Shown one piece after another: positions 1 to 5,331 of a DNA stretch of 5,464 bases. Made by a program: the position numbers and the translations under genes. Position 1 is the first letter of the stretch, and every line of letters begins with the position of its first letter. Source of the stretch: Clostridiales bacterium (GTDB taxonomy: Bacteria > Bacillota_A > Clostridia > Christensenellales > Aristaeellaceae); contig JAAYZL010000131.1 in assembly GCA_012514855.1 (NCBI GenBank), positions 1 through 5,464 on the forward strand. The letters run 5' to 3'. A model generated the notes under the pieces. The model saw only the letters and a list, made by a program, of their open reading frames with translations. It searched no databases and was not told where the DNA came from.

Positions 1-619
1 CGTGCACGTATTGCAGGGCGAGCGCGAGATGGCGGCGTACAACAAGACGCTCGGCCGCTTCCAGCTCTCCGGCATCGCGCCCGCGCCGCGCGGCGTGCCG
101 CAGATCGAGGTGACGTTCGACATCGACGCGAACGGCATCGTGCACGTGTCCGCGAAGGACCTCGGCACCGGCAAGGAGCAGTCGATCGCGATCACGGCGT
201 CCTCGAACATGTCCGAGAGCGAGATCAAGAAGGCCGTGCGCGAGGCGGAGCAGTTCGCCGCCGAGGACAAGAAGAAGAAGGAAGAGGTCGAGACGCTCAA
301 CCGCGCCGACCAGGTGATCTACCAGACCGAGCGCACCATGAAGGAGCTCGAGGGCAAGCTCGACCCCGCCGACCGCGCGACGATCGAGGACGAGCTCCAG
401 AGGTTCAAGAAGGTCCGCGAGGGCGGCAACGCCAATGAGATCAAGTCCGCGATGGACGCGTTCTCCGAAAAAACCTACGCGATCTTCGGCAAGGTCTACC
501 AGCAGAACCCGCAGGGCGGCGACGACGCCGGCGGCGACGCGAGCGGCGCAAGCGGCTATACCGCGGGGCCGAAGGGCGACGACGGCACCGTCGAGAGCGA
601 CTTCACCGACAACAAATAG
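1..619 (+). CDS. dnaK: Molecular chaperone DnaK (Hsp70), C-terminal part only
   Basis: This is the last 205 codons or so of the ATP-dependent Hsp70 chaperone, cut by the window start; base 1 ends a codon and the frame runs from base 2. The first visible residues (VHVLQGERE) lie in the peptide-binding beta domain, so the ATPase domain is upstream. The beta domain continues through [35 protein letters not shown] and GKEQSIAI, all family hallmarks. From about fragment residue 70 (SESEIKKAV) the helical lid follows, with a charged stretch ([10 protein letters not shown]) and [11 protein letters not shown]. The end is a Gly/Asp/Ala-rich disordered tail closing on ESDFTDNK; it is less acidic than the E. 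coli ending, which is normal variation. Known role: DnaK folds and rescues proteins in the cytosol with DnaJ and GrpE. dnaJ follows after a structured 191-nt gap. The TAG stop is at 617-619. The internal GTG at base 2 is not a start. Confidence 0.98.
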   Translation, partial: VHVLQGEREMAAYNKTLGRFQLSGIAPAPRGVPQIEVTFDIDANGIVHVSAKDLGTGKEQSIAITASSNMSESEIKKAVREAEQFAAEDKKKKEEVETLNRADQVIYQTERTMKELEGKLDPADRATIEDELQRFKKVREGGNANEIKSAMDAFSEKTYAIFGKVYQQNPQGGDDAGGDASGASGYTAGPKGDDGTVESDFTDNK

Positions 620-651
620 CGGCTCCATCGTTGGCCGATTTCGCGGGCAGA

Positions 652-692
652 GGGCGGGATTTCCGAAGCGCTGGGGCTTGGGGAACCCGCCC
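652..692 (+). other. Long imperfect RNA hairpin in the dnaK-dnaJ gap
   Basis: Bases 652-658 (GGGCGGG) pair fully with 686-692 (CCCGCCC). After a bulged A at 659, 660-664 pair with 681-685 (one U-G pair). After one G/G mismatch, 666-669 (AAGC) pair with 676-679 (GCTT), leaving a 6-nt loop at 670-675. This gives about 16 pairs over 41 nt, starting 32 nt after the dnaK stop. No T-run follows, so it does not look like an intrinsic terminator. By inference it could protect the 3' end of a dnaK message after cleavage, or lower expression of the genes downstream. The pairing is read directly from the sequence; the role is not shown. Confidence 0.6.
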
Positions 693-761
693 GACGCCCG
701 CAGGGAGAGATGGCGGATATCGCCGCGGCGGAGCGTTCTGTCCGGCGGCGTTCACATAAAA

Positions 762-789
762 CACCTCCCGGGGTTCGCCCCGGGGGGTG
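762..789 (+). promoter_or_regulatory. 12-bp GC-rich hairpin with TTCG loop just upstream of the dnaJ ribosome binding site
   Basis: CACCTCCCGGGG (762-773), loop TTCG (774-777) and CCCCGGGGGGTG (778-789) form an unbroken 12-bp stem with a single U-G wobble. It ends 6 nt before the dnaJ Shine-Dalgarno run at 796. No T-tract follows on the + strand; read on the - strand it is followed by TGTTTTATGT, so it has some terminator character only in reverse. The left arm contains CACCTCC, identical to the anti-Shine-Dalgarno core of 16S rRNA, and its CCTCCC (764-769) could instead pair with GGGAGG of the dnaJ site (796-801). The local hairpin should be far more stable and would leave the site open. Its position suggests a post-transcriptional role in setting DnaJ relative to DnaK levels, which is inference. 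Confidence 0.6.
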
Positions 790-795
790 GATAGA

Positions 796-804
796 GGGAG
801 GGGG
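796..804 (+). promoter_or_regulatory. Shine-Dalgarno site that fixes the dnaJ TTG start
   Basis: GGGAGGGGG includes a full GGAGG core at 797-801, followed by 9 nt before TTG at 811. This spacing is ideal for TTG 811. The upstream in-frame GTG at 787 would place this run inside the coding region, and that GTG lies in the right arm of the 762-789 hairpin. Confidence 0.8.
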
Positions 805-810
805 AAACCC

Positions 811-1962
811 TTGGCAAAACGCGACTATTACGAGGTGCTCGGCGTCGAGCGGACGGCCGACGACGCGGCGATCAAGCGCGCCTACCGGCAGCTCGCGAAG
901 AAGCTGCACCCGGACGTCAATCCCGGCGACAAGGAAGCCGAGGAGAAGTTCAAGGAGGTCAACGAGGCCTATCAGGTGCTCTCCGACCAAAAAAAGCGCG
1001 CGAATTACGATCGCTTCGGCCACGAACAGCCGGGAACGCCCGGCGGCGGCGGCTACGGCGATTTTTCGGGTTTTGGCGGCGGGTTCGGCGGCTTCGACGT
1101 CGAGGACATCTTCTCGTCCTTCTTCGGCGGCGGGTTCGGCGGCGGCTCCCGGCGCGACGTCGGCCCGGTTCCCGGCGCGGATCTGCGCTACGACATCACG
1201 ATCACATTCGAGGAGGCCGCGAAGGGAACCGAAAAGCAGGTCAACCTCGTGCGCGACGAAATGTGCGACGCGTGCCACGGCTCCGGCGCGAAGCCGGGCA
1301 CGAACCCGGAGACCTGCAAGACCTGCGCAGGCTCCGGACAGGTCCGCACGACCTCGAACACGCCGTTCGGCATGATCCAGAACACGCGCACCTGCCCGAA
1401 CTGCAAGGGCAGCGGCAAGGTCGTGGCCGACCCCTGCACAAAGTGCAACGGGCGCGGCAAGGTCAGAACCTCGAAGCGGCGAACCGTCCGCATCCCGGCG
1501 GGCATCGACAACGGCCAGGTCGTGACCATCCGCGGCCAGGGCGAGCCCGGCGAGCGCGGCGGCGAGGCGGGAGACCTGCTGATCGTCGTGACGGTCCGGC
1601 CGCACAAGCTGTTCAGGCGCCAGAACTACGACTTATACCTCGACCTCCCGCTTACATTCACGCAGGCGGCGCTCGGAACCGAGGCCGATGTGCCGACGCT
1701 CGAAAAGCCCGTCAAGTTCGCGTTTCCCGAGGGCACGCAGCCCGGCCAGGTGTTCCGCATCCGCGGACAGGGCATACCGTCGCTGCGCGGCGGCGCGAAG
1801 GGGGATCTGTTCGTGACGGTCTCCGTCGAGATTCCCAAGCGCCTCTCCGACAAGCAGAAGGAGATCCTCCGCCAGTTCGACGGCACGGTGACCGGGCAGG
1901 AGTATGAGCAGAAGAAGTCGTTCTTTGACCGCGTCAAGGAAGCGTTCGGGGGGAATCCGTGA
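811..1962 (+). CDS. dnaJ: Chaperone protein DnaJ (type I Hsp40)
   Basis: DnaJ is the J-domain co-chaperone that delivers unfolded proteins to DnaK and stimulates its ATPase in the cytosol. At 383 residues it is full length for a type I DnaJ. The J domain spans residues 1-70 (starts [12 protein letters not shown]) with the essential HPD at 33-35. A Gly/Phe-rich linker runs about 71-125 and holds a DIFSSFFGG element (99-107). The zinc domain has all four CxxCxGxG repeats, at C152/C155, C169/C172, C195/C198 and C209/C212. The C-terminal peptide-binding and dimerisation domains follow ([18 protein letters not shown]). The start is TTG 811, chosen because GGAGG sits 9 nt upstream and the protein then begins exactly at the family N-terminus; GTG 787 would add eight unrelated residues. 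The TGA stop overlaps the prmA ATG by one base, implying coupled translation. No key residue is missing. Confidence 0.98.
   Translation: MAKRDYYEVLGVERTADDAAIKRAYRQLAKKLHPDVNPGDKEAEEKFKEVNEAYQVLSDQKKRANYDRFGHEQPGTPGGGGYGDFSGFGGGFGGFDVEDIFSSFFGGGFGGGSRRDVGPVPGADLRYDITITFEEAAKGTEKQVNLVRDEMCDACHGSGAKPGTNPETCKTCAGSGQVRTTSNTPFGMIQNTRTCPNCKGSGKVVADPCTKCNGRGKVRTSKRRTVRIPAGIDNGQVVTIRGQGEPGERGGEAGDLLIVVTVRPHKLFRRQNYDLYLDLPLTFTQAALGTEADVPTLEKPVKFAFPEGTQPGQVFRIRGQGIPSLRGGAKGDLFVTVSVEIPKRLSDKQKEILRQFDGTVTGQEYEQKKSFFDRVKEAFGGNP
1075..1143 (+). repeat. In-frame 18-bp direct repeat in the dnaJ Gly/Phe linker
   Basis: GGCGGCGGGTTCGGCGGC occurs at 1075-1092 and again at 1126-1143, exactly 51 bp (17 codons) apart, encoding GGGFGG after a Phe each time. 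Recombination or slippage between copies would delete or add 17 residues without a frameshift. Gly/Phe linkers vary in length across DnaJ proteins, and such repeats may be one reason. Simple codon bias on a repetitive peptide could also produce it. Confidence 0.7.
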
Positions 1963-2906
1963 TGCGGTGGGCGGAAGTGACGGTGCTGACGACGACCGCG
2001 GGCTCGGAGATCGTCTCGGCCATTTTGCTGAACGCCGGGAGCGCGGGAACGATGATCGAGGACAAAAACGACGTGGTCGCAAACCGGCGCCCCGAGGGGC
2101 GGTGGGACATCATCGACGAAAAAATCGCCGAGCGGATCGGCGACGACGTGAAGGTCACCGGCTATTACCCGGTCGACGACAGGCTCGGGGCGGCGCTGGA
2201 TAGTATCCGCGCGGGTGTCGAATCGCTCCGGACGATGGACCTGCCCGCAGACCTCGGCAAGCTCGGGATTCGGACGCACGAGATCGACGAGGAGGACTGG
2301 GCCGAGAGCTGGAAGAAGGATTTTCAGCCGATCCGGTTGGGCGAGCGCATCGTGGTTAAGCCGACGTGGGCCCCGTATGGCGCGCGGCCGGGCGACCTGG
2401 TGATCGAGCTCGACCCCGGCATGGCGTTCGGGACCGGCGCGCACGAGACGACCGGCATGTGCGTCCGGCTCGTCGAGGAGCGCGTGAAGCCCGGCATGAA
2501 GGTCATCGACATCGGCACCGGCACCGGCATACTCGCGATCGCCGCCGCGCTGATGGGCGCAGTCGACGTGCTCGCGATCGACGTCGACCCCGTCGCCGTG
2601 CGCGTCGCGAGGGAGAACATCGAGAACAACGGCCTGTCCCGCGTCGTCCGCGCGCGCGAGGGCGATCTGCTCGAGCATGTCGACGAGGCCGCGGACGTCG
2701 TCGTCGCGAACATCATCGCCGACGTGATTGTCCATCTCTGCGGCCCGGTCGCGCGCCACATCGTGCCCGGCGGGACGTTCATCTGCTCGGGCATCGCGCG
2801 CGAGAAAAAGGGCGAGGTCGTGTCCGCGCTCGAAGCGGCGGGATATAGGGAGCTCGAGATCCTCGACGACGGCGAGTGGACGGCCATCGCGGCCGTGCGG
2901 CCGTGA
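1962..2906 (+). CDS. prmA: Ribosomal protein L11 methyltransferase PrmA
   Basis: PrmA uses S-adenosylmethionine to methylate ribosomal protein L11, in the cytosol. The protein is 314 residues, usual for the family. The N-terminal region (1 to about 100) is the L11-recognition part, beginning [10 protein letters not shown]. The linker has EEDWAESWKKDFQPIRLG. The catalytic domain shows the PrmA signature DPGMAFGTGAHETT (151-164), the SAM-binding loop DIGTGTG (183-189), DVDPVAVRVARENIENNG, and NIIAD (250-254), the equivalent of the catalytic NxxA-type motif. ATG 1962 overlaps the dnaJ stop as TGATG; a G-run (1948-1953) 8 nt upstream is the only nearby ribosome binding site. GTG 1959, immediately before, is an alternative that adds one residue. 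The stop overlaps the rsmE start by four bases. Confidence 0.96.
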   Translation: MRWAEVTVLTTTAGSEIVSAILLNAGSAGTMIEDKNDVVANRRPEGRWDIIDEKIAERIGDDVKVTGYYPVDDRLGAALDSIRAGVESLRTMDLPADLGKLGIRTHEIDEEDWAESWKKDFQPIRLGERIVVKPTWAPYGARPGDLVIELDPGMAFGTGAHETTGMCVRLVEERVKPGMKVIDIGTGTGILAIAAALMGAVDVLAIDVDPVAVRVARENIENNGLSRVVRAREGDLLEHVDEAADVVVANIIADVIVHLCGPVARHIVPGGTFICSGIAREKKGEVVSALEAAGYRELEILDDGEWTAIAAVRP

Positions 2907-3565
2907 ACGCGTTCTATATCGAGGGCGGCAGGCTCTCGAAGGAGGACGAGGCCCACGCCCGCCGCGTGCTCAGGCTCTCCCCCGGCGACGCGATCGTCGC
3001 GATGGACGGGGAGGGCGGCCGCTTTTTGGCGGAGCTCAAAGAGGGCGGCGCGGTCGAAATCCTGTCCCCGCTTCCGTCGAACGAGCCGCCGGTCGCGCTG
3101 ACCGTCTATCAGGGGGTACCGAAGGCCGACAAGCTCGAGTTCCTCGCGCAGAAGCTGACGGAGCTCGGCGTTTCGCGCTTGGTTCCGGTGCGGATGGAGC
3201 GCTCGGTCAAGAAGCTCGAAAAGGTCGACCGGCTCCGGAAGATCGCGCGCGAGGCCGCGAAGCAGTGCGGGCGCGGACGGCCTCTCGAAATCTCCGAGCC
3301 GATGCCGTGGAGCGCGGCGTTGAAAGACATGCGAAACCGCGCGCTACTCGTCGCCCCGTGGGAGGAGGCGGCGGAGGGGAGACTGCTCGACCTCCCGCGC
3401 GCAGACGACATCGGGCTTCTGATCGGCCCGGAGGGGGGCATGTCCGCGCGCGAAATCGCCGAGTCCGGCGCGAGAACCGTGACGCTCGGCCCCAGGATAC
3501 TGCGCACCGAGACCGCCGCGGTCGCCGCCGCCGCCGTATTGATGGCCGCGATGGGGGACCTATGA
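2903..3565 (+). CDS. rsmE: 16S rRNA (uracil-1498-N3)-methyltransferase RsmE
   Basis: RsmE is a SPOUT-family enzyme that methylates N3 of U1498 (E. coli numbering) in 16S rRNA of the 30S subunit. The N-terminal part (about 1-65) is the PUA-like RNA-binding domain (FYIEGG, RRVLRLSPGD, DGEGGRF). The C-terminal SPOUT domain carries KQCGRGR (120-126), IGPEGG (174-179) and the knot motif LGPRILRTETA (195-205), which together identify the family. At 220 residues it is short; relatives are usually about 240-250. The shortening falls in the N-terminal domain, where the usual His-His before the VLR motif reads AHARRVLR. The start GTG 2903 overlaps the prmA stop (GTGA) and gives a normal N-terminus; GTG 2876 would add nine poor residues. 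No clear Shine-Dalgarno site is visible, so translation probably relies on coupling to prmA. The stop overlaps mtaB as ATGA. Confidence 0.94.
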   Translation: MNAFYIEGGRLSKEDEAHARRVLRLSPGDAIVAMDGEGGRFLAELKEGGAVEILSPLPSNEPPVALTVYQGVPKADKLEFLAQKLTELGVSRLVPVRMERSVKKLEKVDRLRKIAREAAKQCGRGRPLEISEPMPWSAALKDMRNRALLVAPWEEAAEGRLLDLPRADDIGLLIGPEGGMSAREIAESGARTVTLGPRILRTETAAVAAAAVLMAAMGDL

Positions 3566-4845
3566 GGACGATCGCCTTTCACACGCTGGGCTGCAAGGTC
3601 AACCAGTACGACACCGAGGCGATGCGCGAGCTGTTCGAGCGCGCGGGCTGGACGGAGGTCGCGCCGGGCGCCGACGCGGACGCGGTTTTGGTCAACACCT
3701 GCACGGTGACCGGAACCGGCGACCAAAAATCGCATAAACTGATTCGGCGCATCGCGCGCGAGCACCCAAATGCGCGCATCGTCGTCTCCGGCTGCCTCGC
3801 GCAGCGGGAGGCGGAGAACGTGCTTCAGATGGACAACGTCCAGCTCGCGCTCGGCACGCAGCGGCGCGCGGAGGTCGTGGAGCTTCTCGAGCGCGCGCTG
3901 ATCGAGGGAAAGTTGAACGCGGTCTCGGCGCTCGCGGGCGCAGCGTTCGAGCCGCTGTCGGTCGCCCGGCACGAGGGTCACGCGCGCGCGACCATGAAGA
4001 TTCAGGAGGGCTGCGACCGCAACTGCGCCTACTGCATCATCCCGAGCGTGCGCGGCCCGGTGCGCTCGATGCCGCTTGAATCGGTCGCGGAGGAGGCGAA
4101 GCGCCTTTCCGAAGCCGGTTATCTGGAGATCGTGCTGACCGGCATACACCTCGCGAGCTACGGCCGCGGAACGGAGCATGGGCTTCTCGACGCGATTGAG
4201 GCGGTCGCGAAATTCGCGCCGCGCGTCAGGCTCGGCTCTCTCGAACCGCCGATCGTGACGGACGAATTCGCCGAAAGGATCGCGGCGCTGCCCGAGGTCA
4301 TGCCGCAGTTCCACCTGTCGCTGCAGAGCGGCTCGGCGGGCGTGCTCTCCCGCATGCGCCGCCGCTACGCGAAGGAGGAATATACGCGCTCGGTCGGCCG
4401 GTTGCGCCGCGCCCTCCCCGGCTGCGCGATCACGACCGACATCCTGACCGGCTTCCCCGGCGAGACGGACGCGGAGGCCGGGGAGACGCTCGACTTCGTC
4501 CGCGCCTGCGCGTTCGCGAGAATCCACGTTTTTCCATACTCGCGCCGAAGCGGAACCGCCGCCGACCGGATGGACGGCCAGATTCCGGAGGAAATCAAGC
4601 GCTCCCGCGCGCGGGAACTTCTCGGGCTTGGGAACAAATTGGAGGAAGCGTTCGTCGAAAGTCTGACGGGCACGGTGCAGGAAGTTCTCTTCGAGCGGCC
4701 CGCCGGCGGAACGGGCGCGGAGGGGTACACCGGCCAGTACGTGCGCGTTCAAGCCGAGGCCCGGCCGGGCGAAATCCGGTCGGTCCGTATCCTCCGCCGA
4801 GAGGGAGCGCTCGCCTTCGGAGAGGTCACACAGGATGGGAGGTGA
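3562..4845 (+). CDS. mtaB: tRNA (N6-threonylcarbamoyladenosine-37-C2)-methylthiotransferase MtaB
   Basis: MtaB is a radical-SAM enzyme converting t6A37 to ms2t6A37 in tRNAs reading ANN codons, which improves decoding accuracy. The protein is 427 residues, full length. The N-terminal UPF0004 domain binds a second Fe-S cluster through C11 (HTLGCKVNQYDTEAM), C47 (NTCTVTGTGDQKS) and C78 (SGCLAQRE). The radical-SAM CxxxCxxC motif is C151, C155, C158 (EGCDRNCAYC). Later motifs include LTGIHLASYG, HLSLQSGS and TTDILTGFPGET. A C-terminal TRAM RNA-binding domain covers about 368-427. The wording GCKVNQ and TGTGDQKS separates MtaB from MiaB (GCQMN) and RimO (GCPKN). ATG 3562 overlaps the rsmE stop and has GGGGG (3553-3557) upstream. 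The frame is open upstream through rsmE, but that extension matches nothing. The HIT gene follows directly. Confidence 0.96.
   Translation: MRTIAFHTLGCKVNQYDTEAMRELFERAGWTEVAPGADADAVLVNTCTVTGTGDQKSHKLIRRIAREHPNARIVVSGCLAQREAENVLQMDNVQLALGTQRRAEVVELLERALIEGKLNAVSALAGAAFEPLSVARHEGHARATMKIQEGCDRNCAYCIIPSVRGPVRSMPLESVAEEAKRLSEAGYLEIVLTGIHLASYGRGTEHGLLDAIEAVAKFAPRVRLGSLEPPIVTDEFAERIAALPEVMPQFHLSLQSGSAGVLSRMRRRYAKEEYTRSVGRLRRALPGCAITTDILTGFPGETDAEAGETLDFVRACAFARIHVFPYSRRSGTAADRMDGQIPEEIKRSRARELLGLGNKLEEAFVESLTGTVQEVLFERPAGGTGAEGYTGQYVRVQAEARPGEIRSVRILRREGALAFGEVTQDGR
4837..4845 (+). promoter_or_regulatory. Shine-Dalgarno site that fixes the HIT gene TTG start
   Basis: GGGAGGTGA is close to the consensus AGGAGGTGA. 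GGAGG (4838-4842) lies 8 nt before TTG 4851. The site overlaps the mtaB stop codon (4843-4845). The in-frame GTG at 4842 lies inside this site and so is not a credible start. Confidence 0.85.
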
Positions 4846-4850
4846 ACCCA

Positions 4851-5183
4851 TTGGACTGCATCTTCTGCAAAATCGCCGCGGGCGAAATCCCGTGCGACAG
4901 GGTCTATGAGGACGAAAACGTGCTCGCGTTCCGGGACATCCATCCGCAGGCGCCTGTGCACGTGCTGATCGTGCCGAAAAAGCACATGAAAAACGCGCTC
5001 GAGTGCGATCCCGGCACCGCACAGGCGGTGTTGCACGCGCTCAAGGAGGTCGCGAAATCCGAGGGCGTCTCGGAATCCGGCTTCCGCGCGGTCACGAACT
5101 GCGGGCCCGACGGCGCGCAGTCGGTCGAGCATCTGCACTTCCACGTCCTGGGCGGCGCGCAGCTATCCGGGAGAATGGGCTGA
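4851..5183 (+). CDS. HIT family protein, probable HinT-type purine nucleoside phosphoramidase
   Basis: The histidine-triad protein is 110 residues, typical of HinT. Known members hydrolyse adenosine 5'-phosphoramidates and aminoacyl-adenylates in the cytosol. Seen in sequence: the start DCIFCKIAAGEIPCDRVYED, with C3 and C6 in the N-terminal CxxC commonly seen in bacterial members; FRDIHPQAPVHVLIVPKKH, the conserved core; and the triad HLHFHVL with H94, H96 and H98, preceded by QSVEHLH. The end reads LGGAQLSGRMG, whereas many HinT proteins end GGRxxxWPPG, so the C-terminal tail that shapes substrate choice differs. TTG 4851 is selected by the strong ribosome binding site 8 nt upstream and gives the standard N-terminus. 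It is the last gene of the coupled run, 5 nt after mtaB. No convincing terminator follows, so transcripts may run on into rpsU. The precise substrate cannot be inferred. Confidence 0.93.
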   Translation: MDCIFCKIAAGEIPCDRVYEDENVLAFRDIHPQAPVHVLIVPKKHMKNALECDPGTAQAVLHALKEVAKSEGVSESGFRAVTNCGPDGAQSVEHLHFHVLGGAQLSGRMG

Positions 5184-5236
5184 ATTGCGGGTGGCTCAAT
5201 TTATTCTGAAAATAACGAAGCGGCGGGCAGATTGTC

Positions 5237-5266
5237 TTGACGGCTACATAGCCGATGGAGTATAAT
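5237..5266 (+). promoter_or_regulatory. Housekeeping sigma promoter for rpsU
   Basis: TTGACG (5237-5242) and a perfect TATAAT (5261-5266) are separated by 18 bp, an excellent match to the sigma-70/sigma-A consensus and strikingly A+T-rich against its surroundings. Transcription would start near 5273, giving a leader of about 59 nt before the rpsU ATG at 5332. An A+T-rich stretch (5197-5217) lies further upstream and could assist RNA polymerase. This promoter would make rpsU independent of the heat-shock operon promoter upstream. Confidence 0.85.
5241..5254. promoter_or_regulatory. 14-bp palindrome inside the rpsU promoter, candidate operator
   Basis: CGGCTA-CA-TAGCCG has perfect 6-bp arms around a 2-bp centre. 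It covers the last two bases of the -35 hexamer and most of the spacer up to 6 bp before the -10 hexamer. A protein bound here would contact or block RNA polymerase. The symmetry is visible; the operator role is inference, and chance in G+C-rich DNA is possible. In RNA it is not transcribed, being upstream of the predicted start. Confidence 0.35.
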
Positions 5267-5272
5267 AGCTCA

Positions 5273-5331
5273 TGTGGCGCACCCCGCGCGCCCATTGGCA
5301 TCTGCCAGCAACTGCGAGGGGGGGGAAACAC
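5273..5331 (+). promoter_or_regulatory. rpsU 5' leader with G-run ribosome binding site
   Basis: The leader runs from the predicted transcription start to the base before ATG. GAGGGGGGGG (5316-5325), with eight consecutive G, lies 6 nt before ATG 5332 and is the ribosome binding site. CCCCGC (5282-5287) can pair with GCG-A-GGG (5314-5320, one bulged A), partly covering that site. A small TGGC/GCCA hairpin (5296-5307) would sit within the loop. This may allow control of translation, but the fold is modest and I do not recognise a known leader family. Confidence 0.4.

Noticed and set aside
2..4. GTG at base 2 as a real start codon
   Set aside because: It is an internal valine codon of dnaK; the conserved domain clearly continues upstream of the window.
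762..789. Intrinsic terminator after dnaK
   Set aside because: The hairpin is strong but is followed on the + strand by a purine-rich ribosome binding site rather than a T-run; only the reverse strand has a few T bases after it.
710..1375. Possible small gene starting ATG 710 after GGGAG, within the dnaK-dnaJ gap
   Set aside because: The spacing to GGGAG is too short, the frame runs on through dnaJ out of frame, and the product is Arg/Ser-rich without recognisable features.
556..1605. Long open frame on the - strand spanning the dnaK-dnaJ gap and dnaJ
   Set aside because: It runs antisense through the hairpins and the DnaJ zinc region and resembles no protein family.
1626..2759. Long open frame on the - strand opposite dnaJ and prmA
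   Set aside because: Same cause: it mirrors conserved coding sequence, has no recognisable motif, and is Asp/Arg/His-rich as expected of an antisense shadow.
2876..2902. Earlier GTG start for rsmE
   Set aside because: It adds nine residues unlike the family, deep inside prmA; GTG 2903 gives the normal N-terminus and the common GTGA overlap.
2728..3561. Upstream extension of the mtaB frame, suggesting a 705-residue fusion
   Set aside because: The extension overlaps prmA and rsmE in another frame and is Arg-rich junk; ATG 3562 gives the exact MtaB N-terminus.
3109..5022. Very long open frame (over 600 codons) on the - strand opposite rsmE, mtaB and the HIT gene
   Set aside because: It lies antisense to three well-identified genes, its translation is Arg/Ala-rich low-information sequence, and high third-position G+C commonly keeps antisense frames free of stops.
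5183..5208. Terminator after the HIT gene (AATTG/CAATT stem followed by TTATTCT)
   Set aside because: The stem has only five mostly A-T pairs, a 9-nt loop and an interrupted T-run, and it overlaps the stop codon; too weak to call.
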